Below are positions 53,503 to 64,000 of a DNA stretch of 64,000 bases, in pieces. Each line of letters starts with the position of its first letter. The stretch's first letter is position 1. The notes under the pieces were generated by a model. The model had not been told where the DNA came from and did no database searches. It saw nothing but the letters and a program-made list of their open reading frames with translations. Position numbers and translations under genes: made by a program. Origin of the DNA: Cribrihabitans_A pelagius (lineage in GTDB: Bacteria > Pseudomonadota > Alphaproteobacteria > Rhodobacterales > Rhodobacteraceae); the NCBI RefSeq assembly GCF_048820915.1, contig NZ_JBMERR010000001.1, positions 62,001 to 126,000 on the forward strand, in the 5' to 3' direction.

Positions 53503-53518
53503 CTACCCAAATGGGTAG
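53503..53518. promoter_or_regulatory. Palindrome CTACCCA-AA-TGGGTAG between luxR-type gene and sga
   Basis: Perfect 7-bp arms with a two-base centre, 21 bases upstream of the LuxR-type ATG. A second half-site, TGGGTAG, is at 53555-53561. GGTATACC (53529-53536) lies between them. The 16-bp dyad is the size bound by LuxR/FixJ dimers, so autoregulation and control of the divergent serine-cycle operon are likely. The rest of the 265-base gap holds no gene. Confidence 0.65.
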
Positions 53519-53746
53519 GGTGCGATTTGGTATACCACGGTATTTCCAAACTTATGGGTAGGAAATTCCCCGCCCTATTGGATGCCCAAAAGCAGGATAT
53601 AGGAATGTTGCGGGTTCTGTCGAGCTGAGCTTTCCTTACGTTAACCGATGTTGCCTCTGGGTGAATAAAACTTCCTCCGGTCCCAGTCCCGGCGAAGCGA
53701 GCGCCAGGGAACATCGCGAACCTGACAGCAGCGAGGTGCACCCCCG

Positions 53747-54994
53747 ATGAGCGATCCCCTGATCTTCCCCGGCCTTGAGATCCCGGAAACCCTGGCCGCA
53801 GGCCCCGGGCCGGGCAATACCGATCCGCGTGTGCTGCGGGCCTTTGCCAACACCGGCCTCGCCGACCACATGCAGGCCGACGTGCTGCGCGGCATGATCG
53901 AGTGCAAGCAGATGCTGCGCAGCCTCTGGGGCACTGCCAATACATACACCTACGGCGTCGGCGGCACCGGCTTTTCCGGGCTCGACTGCATGCTGAATGC
54001 GATCCTGCCGGGTGACAGCGTGGTGGCTTTCCAGAATGGCACCTTCTCGGGTATCGACGCAATGACCATCCGCATGAAGGCCGCCACCCGCGAGGAGCTC
54101 GCCGCCGACCCGCTGAACCCGCAGCCCGCCTCCGTCACCGTGATCGACGTGCCGCATGGCGAGTCGGTGTCCGGTGAACTGGTGGAGCAGGTGCTGGCGG
54201 AAAAGAAGCCGAAATGGGCCTTCATGGCGCATTGGGAAACCGGCTCGGGCCGGATCAACGACCTCCGGGGTTTCTCCGATGCTTGCGAGAAGCACGGGGT
54301 GATGGGGCTGATTGATGCGGTTTCCTCGCTGGGGATCGAGGACTTCTCGATCGATGATTTCCCGGGTGTTGCCGGATGGGCCTCCTGCCCGCAGAAAGGC
54401 GTGCTCTGCCTGCCGCTTACCTATGCGCCGGTGTCCTTCACGGACCGCTACATCCAGACCGTGCGCGAGAACGGCTGCCACTCCTATGTCCACAACCCGA
54501 TCCTGGAGGCCCGCCACTGGGGCGTGATCGACGGAGAGGACGCCGCCGCGGGCACCTACCACCGCACCCATTCCGGTTATGCGGTCGCCGCTTTCCACGA
54601 GGCGCTGCGCATTACGCTGCAGCACGGCCGGGCGCAGAAGGCGCGTGACTATGCCTTCCACGAGAAAGCGCTGCGCGAGGCCGTCACCGCGATGGGCTGC
54701 GAGGTCACCTCGAACATGACGAGCCTGGTGGTGCTGAACCTGCCGGGCGCCCTGGCGGGCCGCGAAAAGGAGCTGGTGCAGAACTGCCGCGCCAAGGGCT
54801 TCGGCATCTGGCCAACCCTGTCGGAGCCGGTGCAGGTCCGCATCGGCATCCTCAACCAGATCACCCCCGCCGCCATCACCGACATCGTGAATCGCTTCGG
54901 CAAGGCGATGAACGACATGGGCGCGGAGGTCGACCTCGAGGCCATCAACCGGCTGCTTGACCGCCATTACGACGCTGCCGTGGCAGCGGAATAA
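53747..54994 (+). CDS. sga: Serine-glyoxylate aminotransferase
   Basis: 415 residues of class V aminotransferase fold. AAGPGPGNTDPRVLRAF at the substrate end, IDAVSSLG with the cofactor aspartate, and the PLP lysine in SCPQKGVLCLPL near 222. It transaminates glyoxylate with serine, giving glycine and hydroxypyruvate, the first committed step of the serine cycle after SHMT. It leads the operon sga-mtkA-mtkB-hprA-ppc. Confidence 0.94.
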   Translation: MSDPLIFPGLEIPETLAAGPGPGNTDPRVLRAFANTGLADHMQADVLRGMIECKQMLRSLWGTANTYTYGVGGTGFSGLDCMLNAILPGDSVVAFQNGTFSGIDAMTIRMKAATREELAADPLNPQPASVTVIDVPHGESVSGELVEQVLAEKKPKWAFMAHWETGSGRINDLRGFSDACEKHGVMGLIDAVSSLGIEDFSIDDFPGVAGWASCPQKGVLCLPLTYAPVSFTDRYIQTVRENGCHSYVHNPILEARHWGVIDGEDAAAGTYHRTHSGYAVAAFHEALRITLQHGRAQKARDYAFHEKALREAVTAMGCEVTSNMTSLVVLNLPGALAGREKELVQNCRAKGFGIWPTLSEPVQVRIGILNQITPAAITDIVNRFGKAMNDMGAEVDLEAINRLLDRHYDAAVAAE

Positions 54995-55017
54995 GACGAA
55001 TCCATAGGGAGGAAACC

Positions 55018-56214
55018 ATGGATATTCACGAGTATCAGGCCAAGGAAGTCCTGAGCAATTTCGGCGTCACCGTGCCCCCCGGCGCGCTGGCCTACAGCCC
55101 CGAGCAGGCCGCCTACCGCGCCCGCGAGCTGGGCGGCGACCGCTGGATCGTCAAGGCGCAGGTGCATGCGGGCGGCCGCGGCAAGGCGGGTGGTGTCAAG
55201 CTGTGCAACTCGGAGGCCGAGATTTACGAGGCGACCGAGAACATGTTCGGCAAGAAACTGGTGACCCATCAGACCGGTCCCGAGGGCAAGGGCATCTACC
55301 GGGTCTACGTCGAGGCCGCGGTGCCGATTGCGCGGGAAATCTACCTGGGCTTCGTGCTCGACCGCTCCAGCCAGCGGGTGATGATCGTGGCTTCCTCCGA
55401 AGGCGGCATGGAGATCGAAGACATCTCCGCCGAGCGCCCCGAGTCCATCGTCCGCTCCACCGTCGAGCCTGCCGTCGGCCTCCAGGACTTCCAGGCCCGC
55501 GAGATCGCGTTCAAGCTCGGCATCGAGCCGGCGCTGACCCAGCAGATGGTGCGCACGCTCAAGGGGTGCTACCAGGCGTTTTCCGAACTCGACGCCACCA
55601 TGGTGGAGATCAATCCGCTGGTGGTCACCGGCGACAGCCGGGTGATTGCGCTGGACGCGAAGATGACCTTCGACGGCAACGCCCTGTTCCGCCATCCCCA
55701 GATCGCCGAGCTGCGCGACAAGAGCCAGGAAGACCCGCGCGAAGCCCGCGCCGCCGACCGCGGTCTCTCTTATGTCGGGCTCGACGGCAACATCGGCTGC
55801 ATCGTGAATGGCGCAGGCCTGGCGATGGCGACGATGGATACCATCAAGCTGGCCGGCGGCGAGCCTGCCAACTTCCTGGACATCGGCGGCGGAGCAACCC
55901 CGGAACGGGTCGCCAAGGCGTTCCGCCTGGTGATGTCCGACAGCAATGTGCAGGCGGTTCTGGTCAACATCTTCGCCGGCATCAACCGCTGCGACTGGGT
56001 GGCCGAAGGCGTGGTGCAGGCGCTGCGCGAGGTGCAGGTCGACGTGCCCGTGGTGGTGCGCCTTGCAGGCACCAACGTGGAGGAAGGCCAGAAGATCCTG
56101 GCACAAAGCGGCCTGCCGCTGATCCGCGCGACGTCGCTGATGGAAGCCGCCGAGCGCGCCGTTGGCGCCTGGAAAAACGATCTCTCCCAAAACACCCGCG
56201 TGAGGGCCATCTAA
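55018..56214 (+). CDS. mtkA: Malate-CoA ligase (malate thiokinase) beta subunit
   Basis: 398 residues; ATP-grasp and CoA-ligase layout like SucC (DIHEYQAKEVLSNFGV start, VKAQVHAGGRGKAGGVK, MVEINPLVVTG, NIFAGINRCDWVAEGV). In this operon with mclA, sga and hprA nearby, malate rather than succinate is the likely substrate. GGGAGG precedes the ATG. It overlaps mtkB by one base (TAATG). Confidence 0.92.
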   Translation: MDIHEYQAKEVLSNFGVTVPPGALAYSPEQAAYRARELGGDRWIVKAQVHAGGRGKAGGVKLCNSEAEIYEATENMFGKKLVTHQTGPEGKGIYRVYVEAAVPIAREIYLGFVLDRSSQRVMIVASSEGGMEIEDISAERPESIVRSTVEPAVGLQDFQAREIAFKLGIEPALTQQMVRTLKGCYQAFSELDATMVEINPLVVTGDSRVIALDAKMTFDGNALFRHPQIAELRDKSQEDPREARAADRGLSYVGLDGNIGCIVNGAGLAMATMDTIKLAGGEPANFLDIGGGATPERVAKAFRLVMSDSNVQAVLVNIFAGINRCDWVAEGVVQALREVQVDVPVVVRLAGTNVEEGQKILAQSGLPLIRATSLMEAAERAVGAWKNDLSQNTRVRAI

Positions 56215-57107
56215 TGAGCATTCTTCTCGACCGCGACAGCAAGGTCATCGTCCAGGGCATCACCGGCAAGATGGCGCGCTTCCACACCAAGGACATGATC
56301 AACTACGGCACCAACGTCGTGGGCGGCGTCGTGCCCGGCAAGGGCGGCGAAACCGTCGAGGGCGTGCCGGTCTTCAACACCGTGAAGGAAGCGGTGGAGG
56401 CCACCGGCGCCAGTGCCTCGCTGGTCTTCGTGCCGCCGCCGTTTGCTGCCGACTCCATCATGGAAGCGGCGGATGCGGGCATCAAATACTGCGTCTGCAT
56501 CACCGACGGCATCCCGGCCCAGGACATGATCCGGGTGAAGCGCTACATGTACCGCTACCCCAAGGAAAAGCGGATGATCCTCACTGGCCCGAACTGCGCG
56601 GGCACGATCTCCCCCGGCAAGGCGCTTCTGGGCATCATGCCCGGCCACATCTACCTGCAGGGCAATGTCGGCATCATCGGCCGCTCGGGTACTCTGGGAT
56701 ACGAGGCCGCAGCACAGCTGAAGCAGCTGGGGCTGGGCGTCTCCACCTCGGTCGGGATCGGCGGCGATCCGATCAATGGCTCCTCCTTCAAGGACATCCT
56801 GGAGTGGTTCGAGAACGACCCCGAAACCGAGGTTATCGCAATGATCGGGGAAATCGGCGGCCCGCAGGAAGCGGAGGCCGCGGAATACATCCGCGATCAC
56901 GTGACCAAGCCGGTGGTGGCATATGTCGCAGGCCTGACCGCGCCCAAGGGGCGCACCATGGGCCACGCGGGCGCGATCATCTCGGCCTTCGGGGAATCCG
57001 CCTCGGAAAAGGTGGAGATCCTCTCCGCCGCCGGGGTCACAGTGGCCGAAAACCCCGCCGTGATCGGCGAGACCATCGCCAGCGTGATGAAGCAGACGGC
57101 CGCCTGA
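56214..57107 (+). CDS. mtkB: Malate-CoA ligase (malate thiokinase) alpha subunit
   Basis: 297 residues from the ATG sharing its A with the mtkA stop. SucD-like: VQGITGKMARFHTKDMINYG, TGPNCAGTISPG, IIGRSGTLGYEAA, and the phosphohistidine loop TMGHAGAIIS near 250. With MtkA it forms malyl-CoA for MclA. A GC-rich hairpin follows before hprA. Confidence 0.93.
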   Translation: MSILLDRDSKVIVQGITGKMARFHTKDMINYGTNVVGGVVPGKGGETVEGVPVFNTVKEAVEATGASASLVFVPPPFAADSIMEAADAGIKYCVCITDGIPAQDMIRVKRYMYRYPKEKRMILTGPNCAGTISPGKALLGIMPGHIYLQGNVGIIGRSGTLGYEAAAQLKQLGLGVSTSVGIGGDPINGSSFKDILEWFENDPETEVIAMIGEIGGPQEAEAAEYIRDHVTKPVVAYVAGLTAPKGRTMGHAGAIISAFGESASEKVEILSAAGVTVAENPAVIGETIASVMKQTAA

Positions 57108-57128
57108 TCCGCCTTGCGGGCAGGCGCC

Positions 57129-57168
57129 GCGCTCCGCCCCTACTGGGGCAATAGCGGGGGCGGAGCGC
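57129..57168 (+). terminator. Hairpin between mtkB and hprA
   Basis: GCGCTCCGCCCC and GGGGCGGAGCGC form a perfect 12-bp stem around 16 bases, 21 bases after mtkB. No T tract follows, so it may limit read-through or protect upstream mRNA rather than end the operon. Confidence 0.6.
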
Positions 57169-57205
57169 CCTGGACCAATCGAATGCACCTCAAGGAGATA
57201 AGAGA

Positions 57206-58176
57206 ATGGCAAAGCCCAAGGTTCTGGTGACCCGCCGCTGGCCCGCCGCCGTTGAGGCCCGTCTGGCCGAGAGTTTCGATGTGGTGCTGAACACCGGCGA
57301 CGTGCCCTTGAGCGCGGCGGAACTGCGCGATGCGGTGAAAAGCTTCGACGCGGTGCTGCCCACGGTGACAGATAAGCTCTGTGCCAAGGCGCTGGACGTG
57401 GCGCGTCCGCAGGCCCGCATTCTTGCGAACTACGGCGTCGGCTATTCCCATATCGACATGCGCTCTGCCGCCGGTCACGGCATGACGGTGACCAACACCC
57501 CCGACGTGCTCAGCGAATGCACCGCCGATATCGCGATGACGCTGCTGCTGATGGCGGCGCGGCGCGCGGGCGAAGGCGAGCGCGAGCTGCGTGCGGGTAA
57601 GTGGACCGGCTGGCGCCCGACGCATCTCATCGGCACCAAGGTCTCGGGCAAGACGCTCGGCATTGTCGGCTTCGGCCGCATCGGTCAGGAGATGGCGCGC
57701 CGCGCGCATCATGGCTTCGGCATGAAGATCGTGGTGCAAAACCGCTCCCGCGTGTCCCCCGATATCCTCGCCCGCTGCAACGCGACCCAGGCGGACGGCC
57801 TGGAGGATCTGATGCCGCTGTGCGATTTCGTCTCTCTGCACTGCCCCGGCGGGGCGGAGAACCGGCATCTGATCAACACCCGGATGCTGAACCTGATGAA
57901 GCCGGAGGCCTTTCTCATCAACACCGCCCGCGGCGAGGTGGTGGATGAGCTCGCATTGTCCCGCGCGCTCTGGTTCGAGACCATCGCGGGCGCCGGACTC
58001 GACGTGTTCGACGGCGAGCCGCGCATCAACCCGGACCTCATGGGCTGCGACAACCTGGTGATGCTGCCGCACCTGGGCAGCGCCACCCGCGAGGCGCGCG
58101 AGGCCATGGGTTTCCGCGTGCTCGACAACCTGCAGGACTTCTTCGAGGGACGCGCCCCGCGCGACCGGGTGAACTG

Positions 58177-58177
<1 letters not shown>
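57206..58177 (+). CDS. hprA: Hydroxypyruvate reductase / D-2-hydroxyacid dehydrogenase
   Basis: 323 residues with AAGGAGAT upstream. NAD-binding motif GFGRIGQ near 155, catalytic Arg in NTARGEVVDE, Glu in AGLDVFDGEP and His in MLPHLGSAT. It reduces hydroxypyruvate from Sga to D-glycerate. Its TGA overlaps the ppc ATG. Confidence 0.92.
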
Positions 58178-60864
<2,687 letters not shown>

Positions 60865-60986
60865 GTGTAAGCCCGTCCTGTCCAGGCGCTTGCGTTTCCT
60901 TGCACGCGGGCTCTCCCAAGGCAGACGGAAACCCTCCCGCGCCCCGCCGGTGCATCGAAGATGCCCCGGTACGGGCCTTGGGTCCG

Positions 60987-61014
60987 GCCGCGCGGGCCTG
61001 GCGGCCCGCGCGGC
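60987..61014. terminator. Bidirectional hairpin between ppc and the convergent hydrolase
   Basis: GCCGCGCGGGCC and GGCCCGCGCGGC form a perfect 12-bp stem with a four-base loop. More GC-rich inverted sequence and a TGGCCCAAC repeat end (near 61040) follow. The 269-base gap holds no gene. Confidence 0.65.
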
Positions 61015-61133
61015 ACGCGCCGCGCCTGGCGCGGCGCCTGGCCCAACGCTTTGCCTCCCGTCTTAGGCGGGCGGGAAAGGGGCGCGAGCGCGCCGGTTTG
61101 CGGCGGACGCCTGAGAGTTGCGCTGGGAGAAGA

Positions 61134-62681
61134 TCAGCGGTGGCGCGGCTGGCGGCGCGGGCCATCAGGTGTGATCGTGTCGAGCGAGAGCGTGTGGTCC
61201 ATGTTGCGCATCCGGTGCTTCAGCATGTGCCGGGTCATACGGTGGAGCTCCGCCGCAAAGGCCAGGTCTTCGGCCACGTTTTCCATCTCCCCGGCGCCCG
61301 CGCGGTCGAACAGAAGGGGCGGCAGATCGGCGGCGAACTCCACCAGCGTGAACCGTGCATCGCGCAGGATCGCCAGCGAGGACTCGCTTACCCCGGTGCC
61401 CAGCATGTGCTGCCACAGGCTTGCGGCCTCCACCTCGCCGAAGTCCAGTTCCGAGAAGCTGTGCTGCCGCCAGTCTGCAGGCGCCTCGCCCCGCAGGAGC
61501 GGCAGCAGCGAGCGCCCGTCCATCGCGTTGGGGATCTCCTGTCCTGCCCAGTCCAGTATGGTCGGCGCCAGGTCGATCGACTCGGTGAAGGCCTGCACCC
61601 GCCGCCCGGCCCGGGCCCCGTTGCCCGGCATCCGGATGATCAGCGGCGTGTGATAGGCCGCGTCGTAGACCGAGAACTTGCCCCAGCTGTGCCGGTCGCC
61701 CAGCATCTCGCCATGATCGGCGCTGAGCACCAGGAGCGTGTCCTCCGCCTGGCCGCTCTCCTCAAGAAACGCCAGCACCCGGCCGATATGGGCATCGACC
61801 TCGCTGGCCAGGCCGAGGTAGAGCGCCCGCAGAATCTGGATGTTCTCATCCGTGGGCGCCAGATCCGGGAAGCCCTGGACGCAGGAGGCCGGGCTGGCCG
61901 CCAGGGTGGCAGGGCCGAAGAACGGGTGCAGCGCGCATTCCGCCTCCCGGCTCTCCAGGCGAATTGGCAGGGGCAGGCGGGCCGGGTCGTACATGCGGTT
62001 GTAGGGCGCGGGCGCCACCAGCGGCGGATGCGGGCGGATGTAGGTGAGATGCGCAAACCAGCTTTGGTCGCGGTAGCCGGGCATCAGCGTCAGAAAGCGG
62101 TTGGTCAGAAAGGCGGTGTCGCTGTCCTCGGCCCGGTAGAGGGCCGGGTCGTTCAGCCGCGGCGCACCACCGCCGGGAGAGACCGGCTTGTAGATATCCC
62201 AGTAGTCGCCGAAGGCGTAGCCCTTGTTCAGCAGATCGGCGCGCCAGGGATAGGACATTTCCAGCCGCATCTCGACCATCTCCTGAAAGCCCGCCATCTG
62301 GTATTCGTAGCTGCGCACGGCCGGGTCATTGGGGTGGTGCACCCGCGGGTCCTGTGAAGTGTCCGTATACCCGAACAGCATCGGCAGATACCCCGTCTTG
62401 CGCATCTCCGACGCCAGCGTCGGCGCATCATGCCTCAGCGGCGTGCCGTTGCGGACCGAGCGGTGATTCATCGCGTATTGCCCGGTCAGGATCGAGGCGC
62501 GCGACGGCCCGCAGGGGTTCACCACCGTGTAGTTGCGCTCGAAGGTGACGCTTTCGTCCATCAGCCTGCGCAGATTGGGCAGCGCCACATGCTCCGCCAG
62601 CGCGCCAAACAGGCAATCCGCCCGCATCTGGTCGATCAGGATGAACAGGATGTTCCTGCGTCCGCTGTGCTGGCCACCCAT
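61134..62681 (-). CDS. Sulfatase-fold hydrolase, phosphonate monoester hydrolase-like
   Basis: 515 residues from ATG 62681 with GGGAG six bases upstream. The formylglycine motif is NPCGPSRAS (Cys near 57, needing oxidation by a maturation enzyme). Metal sites: FILIDQMRAD at the start and LVLSADHGEMLGD near 310. YIRPHPPLVAPAPYNRMY matches the phosphonate monoester hydrolase/phosphodiesterase group more than classical arylsulfatases. No signal peptide, so cytoplasmic. Context (DeoR, Na/Pi cotransporter) suggests phosphorus scavenging. The open frame continues beyond the start but overlaps the DeoR gene. Confidence 0.87.
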   Translation of the reverse strand: MGGQHSGRRNILFILIDQMRADCLFGALAEHVALPNLRRLMDESVTFERNYTVVNPCGPSRASILTGQYAMNHRSVRNGTPLRHDAPTLASEMRKTGYLPMLFGYTDTSQDPRVHHPNDPAVRSYEYQMAGFQEMVEMRLEMSYPWRADLLNKGYAFGDYWDIYKPVSPGGGAPRLNDPALYRAEDSDTAFLTNRFLTLMPGYRDQSWFAHLTYIRPHPPLVAPAPYNRMYDPARLPLPIRLESREAECALHPFFGPATLAASPASCVQGFPDLAPTDENIQILRALYLGLASEVDAHIGRVLAFLEESGQAEDTLLVLSADHGEMLGDRHSWGKFSVYDAAYHTPLIIRMPGNGARAGRRVQAFTESIDLAPTILDWAGQEIPNAMDGRSLLPLLRGEAPADWRQHSFSELDFGEVEAASLWQHMLGTGVSESSLAILRDARFTLVEFAADLPPLLFDRAGAGEMENVAEDLAFAAELHRMTRHMLKHRMRNMDHTLSLDTITPDGPRRQPRHR

Positions 62682-62863
62682 GCTCTGCTCCCTTGCTTGG
62701 CGCCGCCAGATAAGCGCGGTTCTGCGGGTTTGCCTAGGCGGAAACTCACGGCGCCGGGAAAATTCGGGCATCCATGTGGGATTTTGTGGGTTTTTCCCTT
62801 GCGCTTGCCGCAGCCGGGGCAGATAGTTGCAGGAAACCCTTGCCAAAAAGCTGCGGAAAACGC

Positions 62864-63655
62864 TTGCCCGAAACCCACACCCTGTCTCACCGCGAACTGG
62901 AGCTTGTCGACGCGCTGCGTCGGCTGGGCGGCTCTGCGCGCAGTGCCGAGCTCGCGCGGATGCTGGAGGTGTCCGAGGAAACCGTGCGCCGCACGCTGAA
63001 GGCGCTGGACAAGGCTGGCGCGGTGCGCCGGGTGCATGGCGGCGCCTACCTGGACGGGCCGCAGGGCGCGACTGGGTTTGTGCGGCGGATCTCGGAGCAC
63101 CGGGCGGAGAAGGAGCGGATCGCGGCGGCAGTGGCGGCGCATGTGCGCGACGGCATGGCACTGTTCCTCGATGCCGGTTCCACCACTGCCTTTGCCGCCG
63201 AGGCGCTGCGCCAGCGCTCGCATCTGACGGTGGTGACCAACTCCATCGGCGTCGCCCAGACGCTGGCGGCGCATAACGGCAACCGGGTGCATCTTCTGGG
63301 CGGTGAGATGCAGGGCGAAGAGCGCGGCACCTTCGGACATGTGGCCGAGCAGCAGGCGCGCCGCTTTGCGCTGGATCTGGCGGTGCTGTCGGCGGACGCG
63401 CTCTCGCACCGGCACGGAGTGCTTTATCACAGTGCCGCAGAGGCGCAGCTCGCGGGTGTCGTTGCCGAAGGCGCGGCAGTCAATCTGGTCGCGATGGCGC
63501 ATCCCAAGTTCGGCGAGACCGCGCCGCACCGCGGCCCGGCGCCGCGGCTCCTGGACCGGATCGTCAGCGGCCGGGCACCCGGCAAGAAACTGGCGGCTGC
63601 ACTGGCGGCCTGGGGCGTGCGCGCGGAAGTCGCCGAGGGAGACCGCGATGGGTAA
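62864..63655 (+). CDS. DeoR/GlpR-family transcriptional regulator
   Basis: 263 residues from TTG 62864; ATG 62774 would add 30 residues that look unconserved. The DeoR HTH spans ~5-60 (ELELVDALRRLGGSARSAELARMLEVSEETVRRTLKAL in parts; VRRVHGGAYL), and the sugar-phosphate effector domain follows (LFLDAGSTTAFAAEAL, TVVTNSIGVAQTL). It is divergent from the phosphonate-hydrolase-like gene. The upstream repeats CTTGCC may be operators. Likely effector: a phosphorylated small molecule. Confidence 0.85.
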   Translation: MPETHTLSHRELELVDALRRLGGSARSAELARMLEVSEETVRRTLKALDKAGAVRRVHGGAYLDGPQGATGFVRRISEHRAEKERIAAAVAAHVRDGMALFLDAGSTTAFAAEALRQRSHLTVVTNSIGVAQTLAAHNGNRVHLLGGEMQGEERGTFGHVAEQQARRFALDLAVLSADALSHRHGVLYHSAAEAQLAGVVAEGAAVNLVAMAHPKFGETAPHRGPAPRLLDRIVSGRAPGKKLAAALAAWGVRAEVAEGDRDG

Positions 63656-63726
63656 CCCGAACCGCCCCGGAAACATTGCCGCCGCAGGGCGCACCCGGCC
63701 AAGTGCCGCGGCAAACGGAGACTGAC

Positions 63727-64000
63727 ATGGCCATTCTCACTTTCCTTATCAGCCTTGCGGGCGCCACCATGCTGCTGCTCTACGCGGTGCGTATGGTGCG
63801 CACCGGGATCGAGCGCAGTTATGGCGCCTCCTTCCAGCGGCTGCTGACCGCGCGGCAAAGCCATTTGAGCGCGGGCGCTATGGGGCTGCTCTTGGCTTTG
63901 GTGCTGCAAAGCTCGGCCGCGGTGGCGCTTCTGGCGTCGGGCTTTGCCGCCAGCGGCTATCTCGCCTTTCCGGCCGGGCTTGCGATTGTGCTGGGCGGCG
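63727..64000 (+). CDS. Na/Pi cotransporter family protein, N-terminal part (cut by window end)
   Basis: 91 residues visible from ATG 63727 (GGAGACTGAC upstream), running past the window edge. The hydrophobic segments and LALVLQSSAAVALLASGFAA, with the QSSA motif, match the Na/Pi-cotransporter II (NptA, YjbB) family, which moves phosphate across the inner membrane. Same direction as the DeoR gene, 71 bases downstream. Confidence 0.85.
   Translation, partial: MAILTFLISLAGATMLLLYAVRMVRTGIERSYGASFQRLLTARQSHLSAGAMGLLLALVLQSSAAVALLASGFAASGYLAFPAGLAIVLGG

Overview
The window looks like chromosomal DNA of a marine alphaproteobacterium of the Roseobacter group (Rhodobacterales; Leisingera, Phaeobacter, Ruegeria or Roseovarius-like). 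The evidence is high GC, a DUF2794 protein, short GC-rich intergenic repeats, and above all a roseobacter-type methylated-amine gene set. No rRNA, tRNA, CRISPR array, transposase or phage gene was seen. Genes are tightly packed and often overlap by 1-11 bases.

Layout. 0-9.6 kb: housekeeping genes (tail of an ImuB-like polymerase, DUF2794, PfpI/DJ-1, NlpC/P60 with leucyl aminopeptidase, beta-carbonic anhydrase, DUF3095, an MFS permease, asd). 9.6-17.9 kb: a branched-chain-type ABC transporter (livMHFG and a binding protein), an HpaI-type aldolase, a group II PLP decarboxylase and a divergent HpaR-type MarR regulator. 18.2-25.0 kb: a four-subunit sarcosine-oxidase-family enzyme, read here as N-methylglutamate dehydrogenase (mgdABCD), then an AhpD-like protein and a GlxA/GbdR-type AraC regulator. 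25.1-34.4 kb: trimethylamine monooxygenase tmm, a signal-less binding-protein paralogue, a GntR/FCD regulator, a second Liv-type ABC transporter and an unknown protein. 34.6-39.4 kb: an XRE-cupin regulator and the dimethylamine monooxygenase operon dmmDABC. 40-46 kb: an Amt-type channel, a 71-residue membrane protein, mgsABC (N-methylglutamate synthase) and gmaS. 46-50 kb: an EamA permease, TMAO demethylase tdm and a truncated haemoglobin. 50.3-60.9 kb: serine-cycle genes gckA, mclA, a LuxR-type regulator, sga, mtkA, mtkB, hprA and ppc. 61-64 kb: a phosphonate-monoester-hydrolase-like sulfatase-fold enzyme, a DeoR regulator and the start of a Na/Pi cotransporter.

How the genes fit together (inference from known families). 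Tmm oxidises trimethylamine to TMAO. Tdm cleaves TMAO to dimethylamine and formaldehyde. DmmABC demethylates dimethylamine to methylamine. GmaS and MgsABC convert methylamine to gamma-glutamylmethylamide and N-methylglutamate, and MgdABCD releases the last methyl group as methylene-THF. Three proteins (MgdC, DmmD, Tdm) carry GcvT-type folate-binding modules. The serine-cycle block could then assimilate the C1 units. glyA, folD and formate-THF ligase are not in the window.

The most interesting non-coding signal is a pair of 14-base sites, 32-33 bases apart, in the leaders of both tmm and dmmD, with related sequence before the GntR/binding-protein pair. It suggests a GntR regulon for tri- and dimethylamine use. 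A different AT-rich motif precedes the XRE-cupin gene, amt and mgsA. The most interesting protein is the binding-protein paralogue with no export signal, encoded divergently from tmm, which could be a cytoplasmic ligand sensor.
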